DNA of 64,000 bases from Siderastrea radians (lineage: Eukaryota > Cnidaria > Anthozoa > Scleractinia > Rhizangiidae): the NCBI GenBank assembly GCA_964017195.1, contig OZ024892.1, positions 14,208,071 to 14,272,070 of the forward strand. The letters run 5' to 3'. Shown piece by piece: positions 1 through 12,013 of the stretch (positions are counted from its first letter, which is position 1; every line of letters begins with the position of its first letter). A program made the translations under genes and the position numbers. The notes beneath the pieces are model-generated. The model was not told the DNA's origin. It saw only the letters and a program-made list of their open reading frames with translations, and ran no database searches.

Positions 1-3000
1 ATATGTGAAGCACGTGGAAGCGTTAAGGCAAAGTCAACGCACGTAGGGACTGATTTGGCACTCCATCTGTTTGGACCAATACTGATGCACGCATGAAATT
101 TGGCACGCTATTTCAACTTTTTGAATCAATAAAACTGTTCACGCGCCACTGTTGTCCGCTTTGGACAGGCCCTATTTAATTTTCCTGGACATAAGCTATC
201 TTACATGACATGACAAAGAGAAAAATATGTAACTAACCGACATAACATGTTTTTGAAATTTTATTTTATTTCACGGCTTACGTGCAACGGACAGTGCGTG
301 CGTGTTTATTTTCATTTTGTATTGCTAATATTAGTTATTAAAAGTTCTAGTTCTTTTTGAAAAACGTAAGTGACAGTTTTGCTTTCATTTAAAACTTGTC
401 AGTTACATTAGATAGAGTATCACGATTCTGGAAGCGAAATTTTCCGAAGAGGAAGCTTTCTTGTTAAATAAACCATCCGTAATTAGAGCGATGCGCTCGA
501 TACAATGCTTTAGGAAGAAGATGATTTGCTCATGTGTAAGCAAAGGTAGTTGGGCGTGCCAGTATTTTGCGAGTGGGACTTTCTTTTTTAAAAGAAAATC
601 CTTTAAATAAAAGAGATTAAAATCTATTTTAATTGAAATATTTATCATCAACTAGTAGGATGCTATGGTTTCCAGAAGAGCATTAAACGGAGAGGATATT
701 TGTTTTGAACTATCTTCTTGTAGAGCCTGCAGAGGAAGCGCATCATAGAACGGATCGCGAAAGACCCAAAATCGTCGATTTGCCAATCTTCTAGAAAACT
801 GAGGAGGAACCCTTATAAAAGGTAAAGATCTTAATGTGCTAAAACGATAATTTACCTCTTGTGAAGCTGAGATCGTGAATCGTTTTAATATCCTTTAGAG
901 GTTTTTATTTGGTAAGAGTCCCAGCGAAATTCTATATTTTTTCAATGAAAGTGTTGAAGTTAAATACGGTTATGTTTCGAAACCCTTTACTTTAGGGTTT
1001 TTTTTTTATCGCTGCCCTTGGGTGGTCGGTAACGTTCGAGGGTCAGCTCAGTCACTTAGGAAGCAAAAGCACAAAAAATAGTACCGTTTTTGGGTCAATT
1101 CATGTTAGTAAAATTTATGCGCTGTAGTACAGTTCAGTTTTGCTCTTTACAGTCTTACTCTGTACGTCTGTTTTAGACGATGTAAGAAGCGGTTGTTTCG
1201 GATGCATGTACTATACTATTTCTCGGCGCTGCTTTTTGTATAGAGTATCTGCTAACTTGCTTCGTATTGTTTTTCGTACCGAAAGTGAGGGCACTCAATT
1301 TTAGGAAACTGAACTTCAGCAAAACGCTTAAAAAGTCGTTTCTTGTTTCCTCGGACTGATTTTCAGGGCTTTTAAAGCGACATTTTAGTAAGCGAACACA
1401 GGTTGATCTTTTCGGATTCTCGTAACTAAATGTAAGGAACGGAATCATATCTCCCCGGCAAAGTTCTGAGCCCTTGGTGTCGGTTTCCTTAAACGCTAGC
1501 TGGCCTTATCCTTCGCCCTCTAAATAACATATTTGTACTTCCAAAAACAAAAATAAAATAAATGACTTTTCCTTGTTCGAGAAGTTGAGGTGATATTTCG
1601 CTGAAGAAATCGCTCAGGCGATTGAAATCTTCTAAATAGATATTCGACCAAATAAAAATGTGTCGCTGGGTACCCCTGACAAAATCGAGTTAGTTAAAGG
1701 TCGTTTTCTTAGGAGATTCTTGCATTCAGGACATCAGTTTTTCAGGGATGTCTTTACTTTCGGGCTTTGTAAACAGAAATGCTATTTTCCGGCCGTTCTC
1801 TAGCCAACTTGCAACTCACTGACTACAGTAGTTTAGACGACTGATCTACTTGTTCGTTTCTTTTCGCAAGTAAAACGTCTCAAGAGGATGCCAAGTAATA
1901 TTCAATCAGTCTCCCCGACGCGACAGTGGATTTTTTTTGTCTCGATTTAATGTTGCCGGATTGCTTAGAAATACGCTTTTCTCGTAAACCTGAGTAACCT
2001 TTTTCTTCATAAGCTGCCATTTCCAACTGATACATGCTCTTTAAGAGGTATACGTAATAGCGTGGACCTTGAATAACAATATTTCTTCTAAAAATGGTTA
2101 TTATATACCATGAGCACAACAAAGGCTGTGAACTTCCGGCGTCGGTCGCATCGATCGAAGGAACATGTTCCTTAGTATGGGAATGAAATATCGAGGAAAG
2201 AAAATTGCCTTCATGAAATTAAGAAAGAGCTCTTCGAAATGACGTTTTAAAAAAAGCTTAAAGCTACTCTAAAAATCAAGTCGATAGGTTTTTTACAAAC
2301 TCATGTAATACTCACCATTGAATACCGTAAGTTTCTACTTAACCGGTTTTCTTATTGCATGCCATATTCTTAACAGTGAAGTTTTGTAAATGGAAAACCT
2401 AAGAGTGGTTACAGTTTTCCAAAATGTACATTACGATGTCAGAATTTACGATGACCTGTCCAAACTTGTTTATCTTTACTGAAGTTATCTACATTACTTT
2501 TGGCCGTGCGCAAAAACTTGAAAATATGAGCCGTGATCCTCTTCTTCATTGGTTATTCGGTATTTCTTAAACCCGGTCATTTTTTTTCTGCAAACCTTGT
2601 TAACCAGCGCCCACCGCCTTACTGCGATCAGCGATTACCTTTTGAAGTTGCAAATCGTTACTTCCTTTGTAAATTTACTTTGTTAAAACGGCCACTTGAA
2701 ATGCCTGACTTAATGAGAAACGAAAGGAGAATTGTCAGAGAAAAAGGTAACGCTATATATATTTTAAAATTGAACTCTATTAGCAGTATCACAATTATTT
2801 CAGTCTCCTTCTTATTTACGTTATCTTCCCCCTTTTGTTCCTCTCTTTGCGCCTTCTTCCATTTTTTGACTTACATGTTAATTAGATCTAATTAGACAGT
2901 AAATTTCTGGCCCTTTGGCTGTGGTATTCCGGGATTCCCCTAAGTCGAATGAGGGTTCAAATGTTATTGCATCATACCTTCTAGAATATATCCATGATCT

Positions 3001-3100
3001 TTAACAGAGGTAGATGTTCTTTTAACTTGCCCCATTTCATGTGCACCTTCTTCTATTTCTTTACTTGACAGATAGAGTCAATTTGAGGAGCGCTTTAAAG
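1..3100. other. AT-rich intergenic stretch, no gene seen
   Basis: No open reading frame here looks like a conserved protein or joins to another through plausible splice sites. The short frames at 403-651, 1173-1448, 1880-2122 and 2533-2895 have no recognisable motif and biased, low-complexity composition. The last few hundred bases presumably hold the promoter and 5' UTR of the TNF-like gene that starts at 3101, but I could not pick out a convincing TATA box or initiator. Confidence 0.6.
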
Positions 3101-4791
3101 ATGAAGTTGGTTTTGATCTTTGCTGTCCTGCTTTGTGTCAACTTGCACTTCTGCCGTGCGCAAAACCAAGTAAGATTGTCGATAGCTAGATTCTTCTTGT
3201 TCCATTAACCTTTCTAGTTCAATCTTCCCTTAGAATTCTATCACCGTGATAAGGTTTTGACCTACCTCTCAATTATTAGTTAATTGAACCAACTGAATTA
3301 AAAATTCTCTTGGTCGCTTTCTCCACAGTTTGGAGCGTTTGCTGGCAAATAACACTTTTTTTTTTCGGAAAAATGCTTGATTCAACTTATGGCGGCAACC
3401 AGAAGCTGTTTTTTTGGCTTCACCATCATTACACTAATTTTGAACGTTGAAGACCCGAAACTCGCCGGAAGGAATCGCTTGCTGTAAAATAAATGTAGGG
3501 TGGTTACCATGTACACTAGACACTTTCGATGAATCAGTCGTTCTTTTTTTAGTTCCTAACTCCATTTACTGAACAACTGAAAACAATTATCAAAACAAAA
3601 ACATTAAGATTCGTAAAGTGTATCAGTTTCAAGACTGAACAAGAAAATCAGGCATTCTGTGATAATACACATCAAAGTCGACGATAAAAGACTGATAATC
3701 TCCGTTTTGTTTTCACATTTTTTTTCGTCCATTTAAAAATGTTTTAAATATCTTTCTAGGGGCCGGAGGCTTTTAATTTACCAAGCATTGCAACTTTTGT
3801 AACAAGATGTCAAATAAAAGGCTTTGTAGTTGTCTAAGCATTGTATTTCTCTCAGACTTTCGCAAACATGCATATTTACTAAATTTAGCTGGGGCCCGAA
3901 TTTTTGTAATTTGGGGCTCTGATAGTAGCAGAATAGGTTTGGGGCGTCCCTAAACAACAGCAGAACTTTCAAGGCAAATCTAATTTCCCTCAGTTAGAAT
4001 ACTGACACGAAGTACCAATGTTATCTTTTGTTTTTTAAAACATATAGCTGATGCAGAATCAAATGATAGCTAGTCTGATCAAGCCATCAGCTCATCTTGA
4101 AGCTGCCAATAAAGGGGAGGCCACCTATCAAGCCGGTCAAGGTATTTTCTGTACTTGTACTTATTATAATTTTTTCTCCCGTTCTAGCACCTAGTCTATT
4201 GCCCTTTCCCTAATCGTCCTATATCACTTAAACTTTGGAGTAGCTGCGACCCATTCCATTTGTAATGATTTTTTGTAGGGAGTAACTTGACAAATTACTG
4301 TTTAAGATAAACAGCTTCACTAATGCAGAGATTGTCTTACACTAGCCAGCGAAATCCACATCTTTGCCCCCTTCACACCCCCCCCCGCTGCAAAAACGTC
4401 AAAAGTTAAAACGATCCCGTGATTGTCTCTAACTTGCTTTCCAGTGATCAAAGACTGGTCTGCCAGCGCCCCGAACAGCCACCTTGCCGGAGGCATGATC
4501 TACCAAGAAGGAAGACTGACTGTGCCCCTCCCTGGACGGTACTACATCTACACACAAATTTATTACCACAACAACGGAAGAGTTCATATTCGTGTGAACA
4601 ACAATGTCGTTGCCCTCACTCAACCGCCAGTAAAGGGAGCAGTCTCTGACACCGGTGCCGTGTACGTAGGCGGGGTGTTCAACCTGAAGGGTGGTGACGT
4701 CATTCATTTGGATACGGGCTCTTACCCAACTTCCACCATCAAAATTTACATGTATTCTCTCCACACTTACTTTGGCGCATATTTGATTTAA
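3101..4791 (+). CDS. Secreted TNF-superfamily-like ligand (TNF homology domain)
   Basis: Three exons with matching phases: 3101-3169, 4048-4141 and 4445-4791 (TAA), giving 169 aa. Donors are gtaag and gtatt; both acceptors end in AG. Residues 1-20 form a classic cleavable signal peptide (hydrophobic LVLIFAVLLCVNL, then CRA), so this is secreted rather than the usual type II membrane form. The TNF homology domain opens with KPSAHLEA in exon 2 and runs through GGMIYQEGRLTVPLPGRYY and YIYTQIYYHNNGRVHIRV to the terminal beta strand YFGAYLI, which matches the usual end of the fold. TNF domains trimerise and bind TNF receptors, but the partner here is unknown. A C1q domain is the main alternative fold; the SAHL opening and FGAYL ending favour TNF. 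A poly(A) signal lies at 4988-4993. Confidence 0.87.
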
Positions 4792-4987
4792 TCATTAATA
4801 GTTGCTTGACGAAAAATTACCTTCGGAATAGCAACTGCACCATACCCTCGTGAACAGTAAGGGATTATAAATTAGAAGGTTGCTTGACTAATTGAGGGCA
4901 GGCTGTTTTGCTGAAGACATTTTGCTTTCAGAATCGTCTAAGGAGATTAATTGCTTGATACATGGCTGTTATTAAGTTTATCAATGA

Positions 4988-4993
4988 AATAAA
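4988..4993 (+). terminator. Poly(A) signal of the TNF-like gene
   Basis: AATAAA about 200 bases after the TAA stop at 4789-4791 and just ahead of a pyrimidine-rich microsatellite. Position and orientation suit the 3' end of the TNF-like transcript. Confidence 0.6.
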
Positions 4994-5039
4994 GAAGGAT
5001 GGTGCTTGATGTATATAGTTTACTAAAGGAGAAACAATG

Positions 5040-5131
5040 CTTTCCTTTTCTTTCTTTCTTTCTCTCTTTCTTTCTTTCTTTCTTTCTCTCTTTCTTTCTC
5101 TCTTTCTATCTTTCTTTTTTTCTCTCTTTAG
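5040..5131 (+). repeat. TTTC/TCTC microsatellite
   Basis: An imperfect run of TTTC and TCTC units about 90 bases long. It creates artificial long frames on both strands (a Phe/Leu/Ser-rich one on + and a Lys/Glu/Arg-rich one on -) that should not be taken as genes. Confidence 0.9.
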
Positions 5132-7357
5132 AAGAGAAGGGAAAAACAGGGCTGTACGTGACGGCAAGGAAGCTTTATAAGAATCCAAAGTTGACGATGC
5201 ACTTAAGATGTTCGCGAGTCGATAGACAGATCATTGAACATCTTTTTATTTACATGTCTTATTGTTACGGAACTTAATTCGTGAAAACTGAAGGGCAAAT
5301 TTCGCGTTTGGGAGAAAAATTATGTTAAGAGGAACTAAATTTCGCGAAAATTTTCAAAATGTCGATCCGCATAAACAGCCGCAGTTAATCGCAGAATGGG
5401 CGCAACGGATTTCAATTTACAAACCATTTAGTTGTTCAGTCTGATATTGAACAGAACAATAACAAAACATACATCTTATTCGATGGTTTAACATATAATA
5501 CGATCGGATACTTTGCGCGTTGCGTTTTATTTTTCGGAGCCTCGATGGGACGAGGAAAAATACGAGCAATGAGCAAAATGTCAGCGCGTATTATATGTTA
5601 AGCCATCGAATACGAGGTTTATTATTCCACTTGAAAAAAATTACGTCAAAATTTGATTTTTCCATCGGCCAGGAAACCTGTGAAACGTAGATTTTGCAGT
5701 GCAATACATAATTTTACTGTGTAATACCGTGGCATATTTTGCGCGTTCTCTTGACCTTATATGGTAAAATGGCCAATACTGGAATTCTTTTTTTTTTTCT
5801 ACAATTCTTTTTAAAATTACTCTTTTTTCCATCCCAGAATGGTCCTAGGACCTTAAATGCGTTACCAACAACAGAAATTAATTTTTAAGATTTCTGTTAA
5901 CCGAAACGGAAAAAAAAAATTACCGTTAGCCGTAAAAACGCCCAAAATTTAACCGTTAACAGTAACAGCCAACACCCAATTGAGACTCTCATGCCAGAGC
6001 TTCAAGACCGTTAGCTTCAAATCTTCATAAGTGTTGTCTCCTGATTCCATTTGGCAAACTAAGGGATTCATAGAAAATCATTAGACATTCCAGTTTCGAG
6101 TTCACTATGACCGCTGAATATAAAGACACAAGACGCAAGGGGCTAGTCTCAAGCCGAAGCAGAATGCAGAATATATATTCCTATTTACCCATGAGAAGAT
6201 GAACTTTTGACACAATTCCGGCTGGTATTTGTGCATAATTTACTTCAGATTAAGGCTAACCCTGTTAAATTGAGTCGACTTCAGTAATTCTTATTTAGCG
6301 GACTTCAGTGAACTCCAAAATGCACAATTTTGCGCCGTTGATTTTAACCGGATAACTTTTTTCCCCCACGGGATTGTATTGCAATCGCGAAAATAAGCAA
6401 CAGTAGGTAGGTACCCCTAACTGTTTACCGAATTCAAGGGAAGAGTATACTCAGACAGAAGACTAGAGGATGAAGTAGTAAATTTGGTATAAGTAATAAA
6501 TTAATGTTCCCAACTGCCCGACCCATGAGAGTAAATGACACAACAACAGTTTGTGGGATAAAGGGGTAAGGGAAGAGGCACTCCAGTGAAGCATAGATTG
6601 CATACAGGTCAGGCTAGACTAGATTGGTAATAGGCAAATCCTGAGGGCCAAGATGCTTGTACCTTTAGTTGTACACATCCCAGACAAGTTTGCTGGATAC
6701 CTCAGATAAAAGGACGTGGGGAAATTGGATATATCTCTCTTAACAGTCAGAATACCAGCGGCCTAAGGGTTTTATGAACCAAGGTGGTAGCCCGACAGAG
6801 GCAGCTGCGCCTATCCCGTAACTGTGCCCAGCATGTTGAGATGACGCCAGGCCCAATAAAGACAGAAGTTGTCGAGTTTTTGCCGTTAAGGCAAAAATTC
6901 GACAACTTCTGTTAGAAGAGAGCCTGATAAATATTTGAAGAGAGAAATCAGTTTAAAAAGCCCTAAAATTCGTCTTTCAGAAATGCTAATTGACAACCGG
7001 TGCAGCTCTTCAAATACACAGTCCACCACAGAAACAAAGGGTGCTAAGCCTGTGAGAAAAGTGTTTTGATCTGAGCCAAGATATTAGCCACCTACTGATA
7101 TTTATGTATTGGTTATTGAAACCTGAAAGAGCTCTTAAGTTTGAGAGGATTGTTTATTGGAATTACAGACCCAAAAATGAAGAATATTGGCATACAAATA
7201 TCTTCTTCACAGATCTTCGTGAATTTTGTAGTTCGATGTTATGTGAAAAAAAAAAAAACGGGAAACTTTTCTTTTCTTTTTTTTGGGGGGGACCAAAAAT
7301 TCGTGTTACAGCCCAGTCGAACAGGACTGAATTACAAATACATGCAGAGCAAAATAC
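5132..7357. other. Intergenic region with hairpins, no gene
   Basis: No coding exon recognised. An inverted repeat pairs about 5473-5505 with 5584-5614 (key core ATTCGATGGTTTAACATATA, with the right arm differing by one base in that core), probably a small folded MITE. A tight hairpin at 6862-6911 is listed separately. The rest is AT-rich unique-looking sequence. Confidence 0.5.
6862..6911. repeat. Near-perfect 23-bp stem hairpin
   Basis: Arms of 23 bases (ACAGAAGTTGTCGAGTTTTT plus GCC, and its complement) flank a five-base loop GTTAA, with one mismatch. It lies in intergenic DNA and no longer terminal inverted repeat extends outward. It could be the core of a palindromic MITE or a transcribed small hairpin; the sequence alone does not decide. 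Confidence 0.7.
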
Positions 7358-9029
7358 GAGGGTCCCCAATAGGTTTTTCGGGATCCGGGATTTGGCTTAT
7401 TCGAAGGCCGGGATTCGGGATTTTGGAAAAAAGGAGCGAGATTCGGGATTGTAATTTTGATCGGGACACGGGATTTGGCGATTTTTGGAAGCGGGACTCG
7501 GGAAATGTCAATTTGAACAGCCGTGATTCGGGAGGTCTACTAAGAAAATCAAGCTGTCATCTTGTCGGAATGTCGGAAATTGGCCAGGAAAATGTACCCA
7601 CGACCCAATCACGCGGCTATTGCGACCCCTATGGCGATCTTTTGTCTGTTTTCGTGAACCTTGGTCGTAATAATATCCTTTGGAATCAATTTCACAAGCG
7701 GCTCTTTCTTTGTAGACCTTTGAAACCTTTTGTTGACCGTGAAACCTTGCATGACGCTAGATGTGGAAAACATTCACACTGAACATTCACTCGGTTGTAC
7801 ATCACAAGGATCCCCTTTGCACAGTTTTTGATTACGCGCGAAACTTTGGAAATGTAGCCAAAGAAGGCGTTAAGAGAACGACCCATTGGGCAGCGAACTA
7901 CTTCACCAATCCAAAGTCATGGTATCCTGTGCCGGAACGTACCATGGTTCTTTCGGACATGCCAGTCATGCAACCTTTGCGCCTGTTCCGATGGCACCAC
8001 AATGCGTGCAAAGCTTGAGGGACTGGGCGCAAACGTTTGGTGCTGCAGTACGTCAACGATCTGTTAGACATGCAAGAGACCACGATGGCATGAGCTGGAA
8101 CCCTGCTTTCCTACCTCTACCAGAGAGAGGTGCAACCGGGTGAATCGGTTTCCCTTGAACACTCTATCTCCAGGGAACAACAGGGAAGTCACGTAAACGA
8201 AACAGAAGACGAAGATGGAATTCTGGAGTAGGATTCGTCGAGCAGTGAGGGAGATTCAGAAGAAGGGTCATTACCCGGTAACACCGACGAGGCCGACGAT
8301 GATATTGGATCATTGGATCGCGAGGCCAATTTTCTCCTTGGAACGGTTTCCCGGTTCGGTAGAACTATTCGCTTCAATAACAGAATTGTCTATTGATTGC
8401 TGCGTTTTTTTTGTAAATGTTCAGGTCTTCATACATGGTAGCGATCGTTTTAAAATTTCCGTATTAATCTTAGCAACCGTTTTGAGCCAAAAAAAGCACG
8501 TGGAGTCTACATCCTTCAGTTTCTAGACGATTGTTGTCAGTGGTTGCGATCGGTACGAAAGGAATGTAAATGAGAAAGTTATTATAACTATCGTTGCAAT
8601 GAACTTCGTGACTGTAGCTATCACCCCACTTGTAATGCTTTTCTTCGATCGCTACCATCCCCGAATAACGAATTATAAGTAACTAAACTGGTCGGAAAGG
8701 CATGCATTACCACGCAATAGAGGTAAAACTAAAACCACTTACAAAAAGGTAATTAATGACTGAGCGACCTGATTCATTTGAAACTGAAAACCGCCAGATG
8801 AACAATACCCACGCTTTGATGGAAAGAGCTAACTTCTGACTTTTCAGTACTTGGATTTGCTGTGAGGGAATCTGGATACCCTGACAAGGCCTTTTATCTT
8901 TGTGGTAAGGAGCCGAAAAATCGTTTATGACTGGAATCGGGATTGGCCGATAAAAACCGTCGGGATTTCGGGATTGAGGAAAAATTTAGGTCGGGATGGC
9001 GGGATTGAAGAACCCTATTGGGGACCCTC
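7358..9029. mobile_element. TIR element with CGGGATTCGGGATT iterons
   Basis: Terminal inverted repeats GAGGGTCCCCAATAGG (from 7358) and CCTATTGGGGACCCTC (to 9029) bound about 1.7 kb. Just inside both ends are many short GGGATTCGGGATTT-type units (about 7378-7530 on the left, 8930-9010 on the right). Possible duplicated flank AAATA lies next to both ends. No transposase was recognised inside; the 213-codon frame at 7141-7782 is built partly on the iterons. A second element with similar iterons but different ends is at 55.6-56.1 kb. Superfamily unassigned. Confidence 0.7.
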
Positions 9030-9421
9030 AAATATAGGTATAATTAAACAAGTTACGAATTAATAATACACATCAAGAAATGTAAAACAGATTATGAATA
9101 TTTTAAATTGATGAAAGTAAAAGATACAATTTAAGAGTTGCAATAATTTAAAGTATAACATATTAATAAAAGTGTTTTTGGCTCGGTCTGTTTAGTGCAA
9201 TCGATCGCAAAGCATATGGTTTGGAACTCCTTTTCGGTGGGAGTAAACGGCTAAATATATGATCACAGGCAATCCAAGCTGGCAAAATGTGCCGAGAATA
9301 TTAATTCTCGGGTGCTGTGAATGAAATTCTCATAATAATAAGGAACCTCTTATTAGCCGAGTTTAAGCACGATCCGTACTTTAACTTATGAACAGATCTT
9401 TTTTCCCCTCGATTATATTTA

Positions 9422-9504
9422 TAGACTGCGAGCAGTCTTTCAGTTTGCTCTAAAATCCATGGGACGCGGAATTTTAGAGCAAAAGAGAGACCACTCGCAA
9501 TCTA
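9422..9504. repeat. Short palindromic MITE (GACTGCGAGCAGTCT family)
   Basis: Arms of about 35 bases at 9422-9456 and 9471-9504, beginning TAGACTGCGAGCAGTCTTT, fold into an almost continuous hairpin. A related copy is at 63686-63812, so this is a dispersed family. Confidence 0.7.
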
Positions 9505-9689
9505 CTCGATTTACCGAGCCAAGCGCTTGTTGTGCACATTAGCAATGTGCTGATGCATGCCGTCCCTAACCGGATAACAAATTTTATTTCATCCTCAGCA
9601 TATGGATAGTAATAGCATATTACACCGAATGCGGAATGGTGCAACGTAACACTGTTTAATTTTAAGGCAAAATAAATAAATTCTTAGCC

Positions 9690-9834
9690 AGATCCCGATA
9701 TAACAAAAGTATTGGTCATTTTCCCACAAATTCGCTTTAACGGATTAACGACCCCGGTATAACGAACACCCGGCGAAAACCGGTGAACATTTTTTCCCAG
9801 TCGCGTGGTGCTTCGTTGTATCGAGGTTTTACTG
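9690..9834. mobile_element. Degenerate pogo/Tigger-like transposon end
   Basis: The right end reads TTGTATCGAGGTTTTACTG followed by TA, matching on the complement the CAGTAAAACCTCGATAxAACG terminus typical of pogo/Tigger (Tc1/mariner) elements. A second internal block (GGTATAACGAACACCCGG) repeats the same theme. No matching left end or transposase was found, so this is a fragment. Confidence 0.55.
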
Positions 9835-10149
9835 TAGTATGGGATATCAAAAAACAACGCGAAGCCTAACCACTGAAACCTCTTTTTAACTGAACTGAAC
9901 TGTGATACCCAAATTGATTATTAGTGCTTATGCAATATTGTCTCTGCATACTATTACCTCAGTGATTCTTTTCCTTTAAGAACCATTCAACGAAAATAAT
10001 GGTTATCTAAGAGCACCTTCCTTGGCGAACACCGTGACCCTCAATTTCAAATTTTAATTTCTAGACAATTTTTTGCTAGACAATCTTTTTTAGGCAATTT
10101 TAGCCATACCAATATAGACCGTGCGACGTTATTGTTTCCTGTTTTCATG

Positions 10150-10263
10150 TAGCCTGTTCCAGGCGTTCAGATAGCGGAGCGCGAGCGAACCTCGTTTTTC
10201 CCGCTCTTTCGCTCGCTATTATTTTCGCTCCCGCTCCACTATCTGAACGCCTGGAACACGCTA
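10150..10263. repeat. Palindromic MITE with 40-bp arms
   Basis: Arms 10150-10189 and 10224-10263 are near-complementary (outer core GTTCCAGGCGTTCAGATAG) around a 34-base spacer. There is no coding capacity. The GC-rich arms contrast with the AT-rich flanks. Confidence 0.75.
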
Positions 10264-11300
10264 GTTTTCATGCATGTACTTAGACGGTCAAGCTAATTAC
10301 GCGAGTCGTGTGCCTTGAATTATTAACAGTAATGCTTGGCAAACGATTTGTTCGTCCTATATTGCTGAAGTAAAACTTTTCTTCTTTGATAATCTAAGTT
10401 CTTTATTTAGAACAAACATTGTAGTGGAAAATTTGTGGGGAAATTGTACTACAATGCGGGAAAGCAACTACCAGCGACATGGGAATAATTTCCATATACG
10501 CATGTAAATAAAGTACTACGAACGTGACATTTGGTACAAAATGCGCTTTCTCGGACGCATTTCTCACAGTACAAGCGAGATTTTCCACAGAGACAATCAA
10601 CTACATGAATTGAATTCGAAATCAATCAAGTAAAATCGCAAAAGAGGCTAGTTTTGTTATGTGCTGAAATTTCCTAGTCGCCCAAACTATCTTGCAATGT
10701 TTGAAAAGTTATAAATAATGAGGTCGCAGCTCGACTTGCAACTGGAAAGTTCGACCTAGAAATTTGACAAGAAACTCGCTATTTCCATGAGCTCTTTCTG
10801 AAGGCAAGTGCTAGAGTTGTTGTGTTTCCACGCGACCTAAGCACTCTTGTAACGCAATATTTCTCGTGTTTACTGGCGTTGAGATTCATTCGTTCGCTAA
10901 GCAATGCTTGCGTGTTAATGGACCAAGGCTTTCAGTCCCCCAAAGTGATTTGTGTCGACAAATCGTTTCCAAATGATTTCTATATGATCTGTGTCTGACA
11001 AATAGTCTTACGCAGCGCAGTGTCTCTGGATCCAAAATTTCTTAGGTCGAACTCAAACTTTTCCTTCTCGTGGCCTGACAATTTACATTGGCTTTCTACG
11101 CGAATAAAATGAGGCAAACGGAAATAAAAACTACAGTTTCTCTCTCGCCTTCAAGACAGCTGCTCTTCGGGACTTTACATCTACTGAAAGCATGTGCGGT
11201 AAGGAACCACACGCAGTATGACTGACGGCAAAAACAACCCACGAGTTTTCTATGAATACCGTACCCCCAAGATAGAGATTTTTGATTTACTGACACCGAT
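10264..11300. other. Intergenic, nothing recognised
   Basis: No exon, clear repeat array or transposon end could be supported here. Short frames (10403-10600, 11096-11296, both minus) have no recognisable features. Confidence 0.5.
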
Positions 11301-11499
11301 CACCGTCATATTACCCATGTGTTTACTGATGCCACGTCATCAGTACCCATTTATTCCGTTCGGGCGTTTAGTGTGAAACGTCATCATTACCCACTTATTC
11401 CGTTCGGCCGTTTAGTGTGATACTTCATCATTACCCATTTATTCCGTTCGGGCGTTTAGTGATGAAACGTCATCATTACCCACTTATTCCGTGCGCGCC
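11301..11499. repeat. 44-bp tandem repeat
   Basis: About four and a half copies of a 43-46 base unit with core TCATCATTACCCACTTATTC followed by CGTTCGGGCGTTTAGTG. The first copy is degenerate. Adjacent units are 85-95% alike by eye. There is no spacer structure as in CRISPR. Confidence 0.85.
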
Positions 11500-12013
11500 T
11501 TGTTCTGGCAAATCGAGATTTGATCTGGTATATATACTTTATATTTTAACTGTAAGTACTTTACTTCCCTTTACTTTATATACGCGCAAGCTATAAGAAT
11601 GCCTCCTCGGGATTTTTCCTCTAGGCAAAATCCCTGCGGGGGCAATTAACTTTTATCGTCTGAAAAAAAAGTATCCTACGGGGTGTATTCATTTTTGCTG
11701 TTGTTATTTGTTTTGTTTGGTTTGGTTTTTCGTTTTTAATAAAACTTCCGGTTAGGTAACAAATCTAACAGAACAAACCAATTATGAAAGTAGCCTCCGA
11801 ATACAGGTGCTTCCCATCGACCCTGGAAGCTAGAAATGTTCGCCCTCCCCTAACAAAGGGAAACACGAATCAACCAATCAAATAACAGCGCGCGCTAAGG
11901 CATTGCAATTGTTACGTGGAGTGCGTGCATGAAATTTTACTTCGCACAGACATCTCTGGCGAAAGGATGCTTTTTTGAGGTCTCCGAGATTACGAGATTG
12001 TTGGTCGAGTAGG

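Noticed and set aside
4429..4764. 111-codon minus-strand frame opposite the TNF-like exon
   Set aside because: Antisense shadow of a conserved coding exon; the plus frame has splice support and fold-typical residues.
4928..5277. Lys/Glu-rich and Phe/Ser-rich frames on both strands
   Set aside because: Translation of a TTTC microsatellite.
7141..7782. 213-codon frame
   Set aside because: Runs over the element's left end and iteron array, with Gly/Asp/Ser low-complexity translation and no homologous motif.
11301..11499. CRISPR-like appearance of regularly spaced repeats
   Set aside because: Units are directly tandem with no unique spacers, in a eukaryotic genome; a satellite explains it.
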